Source: Spartobacteria bacterium
GTDB taxonomy: Bacteria > Verrucomicrobiota > Verrucomicrobiia > Chthoniobacterales > UBA6821
Length of the DNA stretch: 41,524 nt
Assembly: GCA_947482345.1 (NCBI GenBank)
Contig: CANKJN010000008.1
Span: 1 to 41,524 of the forward strand
Reading direction: 5' to 3'
Shown here piece by piece: positions 22,491-30,348 of the stretch (position 1 is the first letter of the stretch; the number at the start of each line of letters is the position of its first letter). The notes below the pieces were generated by a model. That model saw only the letters and a program-made list of their open reading frames with translations. It had not been told where the DNA came from and did not search any database. The translations under genes were made by a program, and so were the position numbers.

Positions 22491-25400
22491 ATGACCCCCT
22501 CCTTTCAAGAAGCCCATATCAGTCAGATTCCCGCGCTGCGCACCCTCCAGCAACTGGGATACAGCTATCTCAGCCCTGAGGAGGTCGCCGTGGAGCGCAA
22601 GGGGAAGATGGGACGCGTCCTACTGGAGGAGACGCTGGCCCAGCAGCTTCGCCGACTGAATAAGATCAGCTTCAAGGGGTGGGAAGTTCCTTTCTCGGAG
22701 GAGAACATCGCCAAGGCGATCGAGGCACTGCGGGATATCCCGTTCGAGGGGCTCGTCCGCACCAGTGAGAAGGTCTATGACCTGCTGACGCTCGGGAAGA
22801 GTCTCGACCAGGCCATCGATGGCGAGACGAAGGGATTCACCCTTCGCTACATCGACTGGCAGAATCCGCGTAACAACACCTTCCATGTCACAGCGGAATA
22901 CGAGGTGGAGCGCACCGGGAGCCATGAGACGCGGCGTCCCGATATCGTCTGCTTCGTCAATGGAATCCCCTTCGTCATTATCGAGTGCAAGAGACCGGAG
23001 GATAAGGGATCTCTGGAGCAGTCAATCCGGCAGAATATACGCAACTGGCAGGTGGGAGAGATCCCGCATCTCTTCATCCACAGCCAGCTGGTCCTAGGTC
23101 TGAATAAGAATGAAGGGAGCTATGCCACGACAGGGACAGCGCTGAAGTTCTGGTCGAAGTGGCAGGAGATGCACGATGTGACTTCCCAAGTGGAGGCGCT
23201 AGTGAATAGTCCCGTGCGTCCTGAGGAGCATGCGAAGCTCTTCCGGGGTCTCTTTGCCTATGCCAAGGAGCAGTTCGAGGAGATGACGATGGGCGGGCGC
23301 AAGCCGACAGGCCAAGACTTTTTGCTCTGGTCGCTCTGCCGGCCCGAACGACTGATCGAGCTGGCGCGGCAATTCCTGATCTACGATGAGGGAGGTGCTG
23401 TCAAAAAGGTGGCCCGCTATCAGCAGTATTTCTCAATCCGCAGCACGCTGGAGCGTATCCGCCAGCGTGATCCTCAGGGTCGCCGCAAGGGGGGGGTGAT
23501 CTGGCACACGCAGGGGTCGGGCAAATCGCTCACCATGGTGATGCTGGGTAAGGCGCTGGCTCTGGAACAGAGCATCCCAAACCCTCGGATCGTGCTGGTC
23601 ACAGATCGTATCGATCTGGATGAGCAGATCTGGAAGACCTTCCACCATTGCGGAAAAGATCCCCAGCAGGCCAAGACGGGTAAGCATCTCCAGGAGCTGC
23701 TGGCCGATGAACGCGTCCCGGTAATCACGACGGTGCTCGATAAGTTCCGAGCAGCGGCGAATGCTAGCGAGAGTTTCAAGAATGAGGATGAGGATCTCTT
23801 TGTTCTCGTGGATGAGAGTCACCGTAGCCAATACGGCGAGGCGAATATCAAGATGCAGAAGGCGCTGCCGCGTGCCTGCATGATCGGCTTCACCGGGACG
23901 CCGCTGATGAAGAAGGAGAAGAACACGGCGTCGAAGTTCGGGGGCTTCATTAAGCCGGAATATACGATCCGTCACGCGGTGAATGATGAGGCCGTGGTGC
24001 CGCTCCTCTACGAGGGCCGCCACGTCCTGCAGGATGTGAATCAGAAAGCAGTGGACGCGATGTTCGAGTCGATGTGCGAAGGGCTGACCACGGAGCAGAA
24101 AGCGGATCTGAAGCGGAAGTTCAGCCAACGTGATGAGCTGAATCGTCTGGAGAGTCGCCTCTATCTGATCGCCTGGGATATTTCCCAGCACTACTCCAAG
24201 CAGTGGAAGGGGACGGGATTCAAGGGACAGGTGACGGTCTCCGGAAAGAAGGAGGCGCTGATCCTGAAGCGCTTCCTCGATCAGTTCGGTAAGGTCTCTA
24301 GCGAGGTCGTGATCTCGGGGCCGGGTGAGATCGAGAATGCCGAGGAGCACCAGAGCGCCGAGCGTGACGAGAGCGTGGAGATCTTCTGGAAGTCGATGAT
24401 GGCCAAGTATGGCACGGAGAAGGAATACAATCGGCAGATCATCAATGCCTTCAAGAAGGCGGATGATCCCGAAATCCTCGTGGTGGTGGATAAGCTCCTG
24501 GTCGGCTTTGACGCACCGAGGAATGTGGTCCTCTACATTGCCCGAAGCCTGAAGGAGCATTCACTGCTCCAGGCAATCGCACGGGTGAACCGTCTCTATC
24601 CAGGCAAGGACTTCGGCTACATCATCGACTACTACGGAGTGGTCAATCAGCTCAACGAGGCGCTCGAGCTCTACAGTAGTATGGAGGAGAAGTTCGATCG
24701 GGATGACCTCGAAGGAACGCTGACGAATATCACCGAGGAGCTGAAGAAACTCCCTGCGCTCCATGATGCGCTCTGGGATACCTTTAAGCAGGTGGCCAAT
24801 AGGAAGGATGAGGAGGCCTATGAGCTGGCTCTCGAGGCACAGGAGAAGCGTGAGGAGTTCTACACGAGACTCTCCACGTTCAGCCGGGTGCTGAAGATGG
24901 CTCTCTCCACCATTCAGTGGGTCAATGAGACGCCCAAGGAGCTGGCCGAGCGCTACAAGAAGGATGCTGCGTTTTTCCAGAAGCTCCGTGCCAGTGTGAA
25001 GCTCCGTTATGCGGAGGAGATCGACTACAGCGACTACGAGAAGCAGATCCAGAAGATGCTCAACACTTATGTGCAGGCCGACGAGGTGATCCAGGTCGTG
25101 GCTCCGGTGAATATCTTCGAGCGGGAGGCCTTTGAGGCAGAAATCGATAAGCTCAAGAGCGACAGGGCAAAGGCTGATACGATCATCAACAGAACTAAGA
25201 AGACGATCACCGAAAAGATGGAGGAGGATCCCTTCCTCTATAGGAAGCTCTCCCAGCTGATTGAGCAGGCCATCGAGGACTACAAGACACAGCGCATTAA
25301 TGATGCCCAGTTGCTAGCCCGTGCCAAGGAAGTGATGGAGCAGACGCGGAGTGGAAGCGCCAAGGAGGCCCCGGATCTTCTCAAGGAAAAAGATCTCGCC

Positions 25401-25760
25401 CGAGCCTTCTATGGGGCGCTGAAGGAGAAGATAGGTGAGTCTGTTTCAGAGAGCTCTTCCTCGGAAGGAACTAGGGTGGAAGAAGATCGAGGCCAGTATC
25501 AGGGGGGGGCGAGCAGATCCCAAGCGGGACTGGAACAGATTCTTGCCGAGGCGGCATGTGGCATGGAGGAGATCATCAAAAGACACACCGTGGTTCGGTG
25601 GCGTGAAAATCCTGATGCCCAAAACCGGATGAAAAATGATCTGGATGACTATCTCTTCGACCTTCAGAAGCAGAAGGGCTTTTCACTGAATTTCTCCGAG
25701 ATGGACGGAATCATTGATGCCGTGATCGGCATCGCGATTCACCGGACAGATGATGTGTAG
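22491..25760 (+). CDS. hsdR: Type I restriction endonuclease subunit HsdR
   Basis: A 1089-residue restriction and translocation subunit. The PD-(D/E)xK nuclease core is at about residues 140-170 (RPDIVCFVNGIPFVIIECKR: D, E and K present). The SF2 helicase motor follows: Walker A TQGSGKSLTMVMLGKAL near 340, DESHRSQ near 440 as the DExx box, GFTGTPLMKKE near 464, then helicase C motifs (LLVGFDAPRNVVLYIARSLK, QAIARVNRLYPGK). The C-terminal helical region that docks onto HsdM is present. Length and motifs are normal. The stop overlaps the metalloprotease start by 11 bp. Confidence 0.95.
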   Translation: MTPSFQEAHISQIPALRTLQQLGYSYLSPEEVAVERKGKMGRVLLEETLAQQLRRLNKISFKGWEVPFSEENIAKAIEALRDIPFEGLVRTSEKVYDLLTLGKSLDQAIDGETKGFTLRYIDWQNPRNNTFHVTAEYEVERTGSHETRRPDIVCFVNGIPFVIIECKRPEDKGSLEQSIRQNIRNWQVGEIPHLFIHSQLVLGLNKNEGSYATTGTALKFWSKWQEMHDVTSQVEALVNSPVRPEEHAKLFRGLFAYAKEQFEEMTMGGRKPTGQDFLLWSLCRPERLIELARQFLIYDEGGAVKKVARYQQYFSIRSTLERIRQRDPQGRRKGGVIWHTQGSGKSLTMVMLGKALALEQSIPNPRIVLVTDRIDLDEQIWKTFHHCGKDPQQAKTGKHLQELLADERVPVITTVLDKFRAAANASESFKNEDEDLFVLVDESHRSQYGEANIKMQKALPRACMIGFTGTPLMKKEKNTASKFGGFIKPEYTIRHAVNDEAVVPLLYEGRHVLQDVNQKAVDAMFESMCEGLTTEQKADLKRKFSQRDELNRLESRLYLIAWDISQHYSKQWKGTGFKGQVTVSGKKEALILKRFLDQFGKVSSEVVISGPGEIENAEEHQSAERDESVEIFWKSMMAKYGTEKEYNRQIINAFKKADDPEILVVVDKLLVGFDAPRNVVLYIARSLKEHSLLQAIARVNRLYPGKDFGYIIDYYGVVNQLNEALELYSSMEEKFDRDDLEGTLTNITEELKKLPALHDALWDTFKQVANRKDEEAYELALEAQEKREEFYTRLSTFSRVLKMALSTIQWVNETPKELAERYKKDAAFFQKLRASVKLRYAEEIDYSDYEKQIQKMLNTYVQADEVIQVVAPVNIFEREAFEAEIDKLKSDRAKADTIINRTKKTITEKMEEDPFLYRKLSQLIEQAIEDYKTQRINDAQLLARAKEVMEQTRSGSAKEAPDLLKEKDLARAFYGALKEKIGESVSESSSSEGTRVEEDRGQYQGGASRSQAGLEQILAEAACGMEEIIKRHTVVRWRENPDAQNRMKNDLDDYLFDLQKQKGFSLNFSEMDGIIDAVIGIAIHRTDDV

Positions 25761-26451
25761 AAGCGAACTTCTGGAGACGGTCGTTGGCCCAGCCCGACTG
25801 AAGAGATCGGATCGCAGGACGCTTGCGATCAGCATCCTGCCGGATGGATCACTGGAACTCATTGCCCCCAAAGGTGCTACCGCTACTGCGATCCAGAAGA
25901 AAATCGAGAAGCGCACTCGCTGGATCGTGAAACAGCGGGATGCCTTTCGACGAATGAATGAGAAGCGTTCCGTGCCCCGCTTCTGTAATGGAGCCACGCA
26001 TCGCTACCTCGGCAGGCAGTATCGCCTGAAAATTTCCCAATCAAACGAGGCCTCCGTTTCACTCAGAGGTGCCTATCTGCATGTGAGCGTCACTCAGAAA
26101 TCTGATGACGCGGTAAAGAAAGCCCTCCATGCTTGGTATCGGGCAAAAGCCCGAGAACAGTTCCAGAAGCGCATAGTGCGATGGGAAGAGTGGTGCCGGA
26201 ACAGGAAGCTCCTCGCACCAAAGCTTCAGATCAAATCGATGCAGAAGCGCTGGGGAAGCGCGCTCAAGAACGGAACGATCATCCTCAATCCAGAATTGAT
26301 CCATGCTCCTTCTGCCTGTGTGGATTACGTTATCACGCACGAAATCTGTCACCTCAGACATCCGGATCACGGGCCACAATTCATCCGACTCCTGACCCAG
26401 CTCTTCCCTGAATGGCGGAGGATCAAGCAGCGCTTGGAAGAATTGAACTAA
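25750..26451 (+). CDS. YgjP/SprT-like zinc metallopeptidase
   Basis: A 233-residue protein of the YgjP (DUF45, M48-like) family. The zinc site is HEICHLRHPDHGPQFIRLL near residue 196 (HExxH plus a third histidine in the HGPQF motif), and the N-terminal beta region (RTLAISILPDGSLELIAPKG) and KSMQKRWGSA are typical. These genes are often found directly after hsdR in type I loci; their role there is not established. The 11-bp overlap with hsdR indicates translational coupling. A terminator follows at 26461-26482. Confidence 0.88.
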   Translation: MMCRSELLETVVGPARLKRSDRRTLAISILPDGSLELIAPKGATATAIQKKIEKRTRWIVKQRDAFRRMNEKRSVPRFCNGATHRYLGRQYRLKISQSNEASVSLRGAYLHVSVTQKSDDAVKKALHAWYRAKAREQFQKRIVRWEEWCRNRKLLAPKLQIKSMQKRWGSALKNGTIILNPELIHAPSACVDYVITHEICHLRHPDHGPQFIRLLTQLFPEWRRIKQRLEELN

Positions 26452-26460
26452 ATCTAAGTA

Positions 26461-26482
26461 ATCTCCTTATTGGAGAGTTTTT
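26461..26482 (+). terminator. Candidate rho-independent terminator ending the R-M operon
   Basis: Stem TCTCC/GGAGA with loop TTATT at 26462-26476, then GTTTTT. It lies 10 bases after the metallopeptidase stop. Confidence 0.55.
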
Positions 26483-26508
26483 AAAACAGGGGGAGATTTA
26501 TTCAATAT

Positions 26509-27171
26509 ATGTATAGGACTCCAAATCCAACTGAAGGCCAAGAAGGCACCCATTACCCGTTAGAGAAGCTTGATTTCTTCATCAAGTATATCGGGGTACA
26601 GATCGACACGATGGAGGATGACGAGGAGTGTGATCTTTGGAATAAAGACGCAGCATGCGATATGGCTCACTGCTGCTTTCTTAGAAAGATGACCAACGGG
26701 GAATATTTCTACTCGTTGTATGAACTCTTTCAGGAGCTTATCTCACCGGATCCATCTAAAGATCTGATTGCTTACAAAGAAGCGATCTTCACCGAGTTAT
26801 TTAATGATGCAACGGTGAATGCATTGGAGATGATGCCGATGGAAGATGCCACCGAACACGGAAGTTGGGCTAAAGATCTTTGGAAGCTATATGATTTTTC
26901 GATGAGCAATAAAGGGTTCCCTGTCTGGACAGATGATTCAGGGAAACCAATTGAATCACCTGCGCTGTCAAAGATGATAGATGATGATTGGCGCCACATT
27001 GTCTCTGATCTTTTTGATGAATTCTTCTGGGATACTGATTACGAAATGTTTCGCCATTTCTCAGATGATGAAGTGCAGCCTCATTACCCAACATTTCCGG
27101 AATATCGAAAGGCCCTTCTCTGGTTCAAAGATATGTACAAGACCGCCGATAAAAGAAGAGGCGAAGGCTGA
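26509..27171 (+). CDS. Hypothetical acidic protein
   Basis: A 220-residue protein that I do not recognise. It is acidic and rich in aromatic residues (EKLDFFIKYIGVQIDTMEDD, SDLFDEFFWDTDYEMFRHFS, LLWFKDMYKTADKR), probably all-helical and soluble, with no signal peptide. Cysteines at DEECDLWNKDAACDMAHCC might bind metal. Codon use is clearly more A/T-rich than in neighbouring genes, which suggests recent acquisition. It is separated from the R-M operon by a terminator and has a purine-rich GGGGGAGA about 15 bases upstream of the ATG. It may be a small accessory gene of the defence island; there is no direct evidence. Confidence 0.6.
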   Translation: MYRTPNPTEGQEGTHYPLEKLDFFIKYIGVQIDTMEDDEECDLWNKDAACDMAHCCFLRKMTNGEYFYSLYELFQELISPDPSKDLIAYKEAIFTELFNDATVNALEMMPMEDATEHGSWAKDLWKLYDFSMSNKGFPVWTDDSGKPIESPALSKMIDDDWRHIVSDLFDEFFWDTDYEMFRHFSDDEVQPHYPTFPEYRKALLWFKDMYKTADKRRGEG

Positions 27172-27322
27172 TCTTTTCATTCCCAAGGCTTGGAAGTCTG
27201 AAACCTGCGACTGACGGGAGCAGGTAGAAATGCAAAAGACAGCCCAATTTAGATGCACGAGGCTTTGTCTACAATCTGCTTGGCGATCTCTCCTCTCTCT
27301 CCCGGGATCAGGTGATGCGGGA

Positions 27323-27571
27323 TCAAGCGGCTTGCTCACTGGGCACCTCCTCTTCAAAGTGATCGGTCTCGCAGAGGAGGGAATCCCTCAGGACTCTGGC
27401 GATTGAGGAATCGCTCGTGTGAAGGCTCTTGCGGACACGCCTCTTGGTGTGGTCGGGGAGGTGCTCTGTGTAGTGGCACCACCAAGTCCCATTATTGTTC
27501 CAGAGGTGGTGGAATGGATTGTCCGTGGTCCTGATGGAGAGGACCGGCTTATCAAGGATCGCTGCGCTCAT
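27323..27571 (-). CDS. Small protein resembling integrase N-terminal segment
   Basis: An 82-residue protein. The segment NNNGTWWCHYTEHLPDHTKR followed by RVRKSLHTSDSSIARVLRDS resembles the short strand-strand-helix at the N-terminus of tyrosine recombinases (the arm-type DNA-binding domain: a W-x-H/R-Y-x strand, a basic turn, then SLxTxDxxxAxxxRD). No catalytic domain follows. It could be a free-standing DNA-binding relic of an integrase or a small regulator. The acidic tail (DHFEEEVPSEQAA) is unlike integrases. No promoter is obvious; a minus-strand terminator lies about 45 bp upstream. Confidence 0.45.
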   Translation of the reverse strand: MSAAILDKPVLSIRTTDNPFHHLWNNNGTWWCHYTEHLPDHTKRRVRKSLHTSDSSIARVLRDSLLCETDHFEEEVPSEQAA

Positions 27572-27614
27572 GTGGGTGTGATGTGTGGGTTGTCACATCA
27601 GGAACCCGGGCAAT

Positions 27615-27646
27615 AAAAAAGCGCCGTTCCGTCAGGAAAGGCGCTT
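27615..27646 (-). terminator. Candidate minus-strand terminator
   Basis: Read on the minus strand: AAGCGCC, a 14-base loop, GGCGCTT and a run of six T (27615-27620). No supported minus-strand gene lies immediately upstream of it, so the transcript it would end is unknown. Confidence 0.5.
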
Positions 27647-28357
27647 CATAAAGCCTGGAGAGATTTTTGTTCGGCGGATTTCTCCCCGCCGCACATCGAG
27701 CGAATCGCTTCGCTCAGCCACCGTGGGATTTCTCCGTCCCCGGTTGGCAGCACTGGCTTTTACCCCAATGCATTCCTGATGCTTCTACTTGTATAGCAGA
27801 AGACCTACCTCGACACAAGCCCACGTCATCCACTCCGTGTGTCATAAAGAAGGAGTCGGCGATTTCTTGGGGGGTCATTTGACTTTTTGAAAACCCGGAG
27901 CAAGTTGCATGAAGCGGTCGATTTGGCCGCCTAACCCTCCACCAACTCATCATGAAACAACTCTCAAACAAGCGCCCGGGACGATAAGGCGCCTCCCAAG
28001 GGGAAATAGGCCGAGTCGAGCGTCGACTCTCTCCCACCTGCCTCAACCCTCCGCGATCTCAGCGACTCTGCGCGAGGACAGGGGGAAGATAAGGGGTTTA
28101 GACTGAAGGCTGTTAGACAAAAGGTTCGTGGGAACGAGGCTTAATCATACCGGAGGTAGTCCTCACATCAGCGAGGATGCCTGGTCGGGGACGACCGGCA
28201 GATAATTAGGCTGTAAGGGGATAGACCGAGTCGAGCGTCGAGCGACGAGGGTTGGGGGAATGCAGATATCGGTGATAGGTGATAGGTGATAGGGGGAACC
28301 GGGGAGGAAGAGATGAAGTTGAAGTTTTAAGTTGGAAAAGTGAAGTGCCTGGAACCC
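27647..28357. other. Non-coding, repeat-rich stretch
   Basis: I find no supported gene. Hairpins near the start include GGCGG/CCGCC (27673-27692), GAGCGA/TCGCTC-like and CTTCT/AGAAG pairs. At 28015 and 28222 there are reverse copies of the GACGCTCGA module known from 10613, and at 28095-28122 a reverse copy of the CTAACAGCCTTCAG motif. At about 28269-28292 GTGATAG-type 8-bp units occur three times. The REP-like repeat is listed separately. Confidence 0.5.
28140..28206. repeat. REP-like hairpin repeat (reverse copy of 16076)
   Basis: Reverse complement shares TCTGCC, AGGCATCCTCG, GGACTACC and GGTATGA.TAAG with 16076-16139, but its first stem is GGTCGtccCCGACC rather than GATCCtcccGGATC and its second is CCTC/GAGG. 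Confidence 0.65.
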
Positions 28358-28386
28358 TTGCCGATGCCCTGCATCTGGGCTAGAAT
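28358..28386 (+). promoter_or_regulatory. Promoter of the second DUF433 module
   Basis: TTGCCG (28358-28363), 17-bp spacer, TAGAAT (28381-28386). The ATG of the antitoxin is at 28393, six bases past the -10, so the mRNA would be leaderless or nearly so. No Shine-Dalgarno is seen. Confidence 0.55.
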
Positions 28387-28392
28387 CCTAAT

Positions 28393-28629
28393 ATGCAGTT
28401 CCCCGATATCGACAGAATCACGATCGATCCCCAAGTGATGGGTGGTAAGCCCTGCATTCGCGGCATGCGTGTGACCGTGGGCATGATTACGGGATTGGTC
28501 GCTTCTGGAGCATCCTTCGATGAGATCGTGAAGCTCTATCCCTATTTGGAATCCGAGGATATCAAGGCAGCGCTCACCTACGCCGCGTGGCGCTCCGAGG
28601 AGCACGACGTTCTTCTCCAGACGGCTTGA
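28393..28629 (+). CDS. DUF433 antitoxin (second copy)
   Basis: A 78-residue DUF433 protein with the family signature MGGKPCIRGMRVTVGMITGL preceded by IDRITIDP, and the C-terminal helix ESEDIKAALTYAAWRSEEHD. Partner of the DUF5615 protein whose TTG start overlaps this stop codon. It differs in many residues from the DUF433 protein at 12989, so the two modules are not a recent duplication. The start is placed by the -10 box six bases upstream. Confidence 0.9.
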   Translation: MQFPDIDRITIDPQVMGGKPCIRGMRVTVGMITGLVASGASFDEIVKLYPYLESEDIKAALTYAAWRSEEHDVLLQTA

Positions 28630-28997
28630 AGATCCTGCTGGATATGAACCTGTCTCCTGACTGGGTTCCTTTGCTTGTCGGTGGTGGGCATGAAGCCTTG
28701 CACTGGCGCGATCTCGGCGCGGCAAATGCCCCTGATACCGAGATCATGGCCTGGGCCAGGGAGCATGGATATGTGGTCTTCACCCACGATCTGGACTTCG
28801 GTGCCCTTCTTCATGCGACTGGAGCCGTGGCGCCGAGCGTGATTCAGTTCCGCGAAGATGATGTGCGTCCGGAGATCCTCGGTAGTCAGGCCCTTCTTGC
28901 CCTTGTTCAAGCAAAGGCGGAAATCGAGGCTGGAGCATTGATCACTATCGATTTGCGCAGGATGAGGATCACCAGCCTGCCGTTAAGGAATCGCTGA
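28626..28997 (+). CDS. DUF5615 PIN-like toxin (second copy), TTG start
   Basis: A 123-residue DUF5615 protein: (M)KILLDMNLSPDWVPLLVGGG with the first conserved aspartate, then GYVVFTHDLDFGALLHATGA with the second acidic motif, and ALITIDLRRMRITSLPL at the end. I place the start at TTG 28626, which overlaps the antitoxin stop and gives the standard KILLDMNLSP N-terminus. The nearest upstream ATG would put 13 out-of-family residues in front. Probably a nuclease held in check by the DUF433 protein. Confidence 0.85.
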   Translation: MKILLDMNLSPDWVPLLVGGGHEALHWRDLGAANAPDTEIMAWAREHGYVVFTHDLDFGALLHATGAVAPSVIQFREDDVRPEILGSQALLALVQAKAEIEAGALITIDLRRMRITSLPLRNR

Positions 28998-29015
28998 TCC
29001 GGGGACTTTCCCTCG

Positions 29016-29282
29016 TCATTTCATTTTCCTGAGTCTGGTCATGATGCCGGGAGCCTCCTTTGCCTCGCAGAGAGGAGCGAGATGTTCGAAGATGTGGTTC
29101 CAATCCAGATTGTCAGCGCCTTGTCTCACGATGATCCCGCGGATGTCGTTCCAATCGAGATCCCTGTCGGCGAAGGCCTTCATCACAATGAGGTCCTCGG
29201 GTGTGCAGAGTTTCACGGAGGCGCCCGGTTCCATCTCGATCATGACAGCCCGCTCGACTGCCTTTTCCTCGAATGGGAGTGC
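29016..29282 (-). pseudogene. Nucleotidyltransferase-like gene, 5' end lost to a MITE
   Basis: Eighty-eight in-frame codons on the minus strand: ALPFEEKAVERAVMIEMEPG, then VKLCTPEDLIVMKAFADRDL and DWNDIRGIIVRQGADNLDWN, ending MTRLRKMK. This is the C-terminal part of the AbiEii/DUF6036-type nucleotidyltransferases (LPTPEDLIxxK, D..DI..I). The N-terminal catalytic part (GS...DxD) is missing: the frame meets a TGA at 29283-29285 and then TA plus the MITE-type terminus at 29288. An internal ATG at 29243 could start a 75-residue product but without the active site. Confidence 0.75.
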
Positions 29283-29287
29283 TCATA

Positions 29288-29345
29288 GGGAACCGCTGAA
29301 TAAATCCCATGGAGGCCGCTGAAGAGCATTTGCTGATTTTTGAAC
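29288..29345. mobile_element. MITE-like element, left-end fragment
   Basis: GGGAACCGCTGAATAAATCC followed by the CATGGAGGCCGCTGAAGAGC and TTTGCTGATTTTTGAA of the full element, then a break into unrelated hairpin repeat. TA stands at 29286-29287. Confidence 0.75.
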
Positions 29346-30223
29346 GGCACTGCTTTGAGGGAGCAAGGTGCAGTTCAACCGAGGGTGCGCGAGCGAGTGA
29401 ATCGGATTATCCCTCCTTTCAGGAGGGCTCTGGAGTTAGGCTTCGCTGAGTATAATTGCCGCTGATCGCGGCATGCCAATACCTGGCCGTGGGAACGGTC
29501 GGGATAGCCTGCCTATAGGGCAGCCCGTTAGGGCGCTACTCGCGGGAGCGAGAGCGGAGGCGGATGCTCAGATCCACCCCGTTCCATCAACTTTAAGTTG
29601 ATGGAGCCGGCAATACGCGCCCCTGGGGAGGGGCCGGATAGATCCCGCATTCGCGGGACCCGAAGGGCGAGCCGAGCGGGCGCGAGCGAGTCAATCGAAC
29701 CAAGGTTTTGAACTCGGGCATGCCCATGCCGCTCGCCATTCGCTTTCGCTTCGGCTGTTCATTTCAGAACAGTCCAATCTCCTCTCGCCAATCGGAGATT
29801 TCATCCGCCCCGGTCCATCAACTAAGGTTGATGGAGCCGGCAATACGTGCCCCTGGGGAGGGGCCGGATAGATCCCGCATTCGCGGGACCCGAAGGGCGA
29901 GCCGAGCGGGCGCGAGCGAGTCAATCGGATTATCCCTCCTTTCAGGAGGGCTCTGGAGTTAGGCTTCGCTGAATATAATTGCCGCTCATCGCGGCATGCC
30001 AATACCTGGCCGTGGGAACGGTCGGGATAGCCTGCCTATAGGGCAGCCCGTTAGGGCGCTGCTCGCGGGAGCGAGAGCGGCAATCGAACCAAGGTTTTGA
30101 ACTCGGGCATACCCATGCCGCTCGCCATTCGCTTTCGCTACGGCTGTTCGTTTCAGAACAGTCCAATCTCCTCTCGCCAATCGGAGATTTCATCCGCCCC
30201 GGTCGATCAACTAAGGTTGATGG
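29346..30223. repeat. Mosaic repeat block next to tRNA-Thr
   Basis: About 0.88 kb with no supported gene, built of three segment types in mixed order. Type A (29400-29557 and 29930-30083): CCCTCC/GGAGGG hairpin, GTTAGGC, GCCGC/GCGGC, and the GGGA-loop hairpin array with CCGTgggaACGG. Type B (29693-29830 and 30082-30222): starts CAATCGAACCAAGGTTTTG and includes GCTGTTC/GAACAG and CCAATC/GGAGATT hairpins. Type C (29590-29690 and 29828-29930): GTTGATGGAGCCGGCAATAC, then CCCCTGGGGAGGGG and TCCCGC/GCGGGA. Order from left: A, C, B, C, A, B, then the tRNA. Copies differ by a few bases. Confidence 0.75.
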
Positions 30224-30296
30224 AGCCGGCAGTCGGATTCGAACCGACGACCGCCTGATTACAAATCAGGTGCTCTACCAGCTGAGCTATACCGGC
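30224..30296 (-). tRNA. tRNA-Thr (anticodon TGT)
   Basis: A 73-base cloverleaf on the minus strand beginning GCCGGTATAGCTCAG. Acceptor GCCGGTA pairs with TGCCGGC (one G-T), D arm GCTC/GAGC, anticodon stem CCTGA/TCAGG with loop TTTGTAA (anticodon TGT, reads ACA threonine), T arm GTCGG-TTCGAAT-CCGAC, discriminator T. No CCA is encoded. Its 3' side borders the mosaic repeat block, whose type C units carry the last nine bases of the gene plus the downstream ATCAAC/GTTGAT hairpin. Confidence 0.95.
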
Positions 30297-30348
30297 GACT
30301 CTTGGGAGAGGGTGCCATGCCGGAGTGCGTTCGGCAAGCAGGACGGAG

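Noticed and set aside
27714-27878. Small minus-strand gene starting MTPQEIADSFFMTHGVDDVG
   Set aside because: The first 25 residues look protein-like, but the rest runs into hairpin repeat, there is no clear promoter and no recognised family. It may be a decayed gene start.
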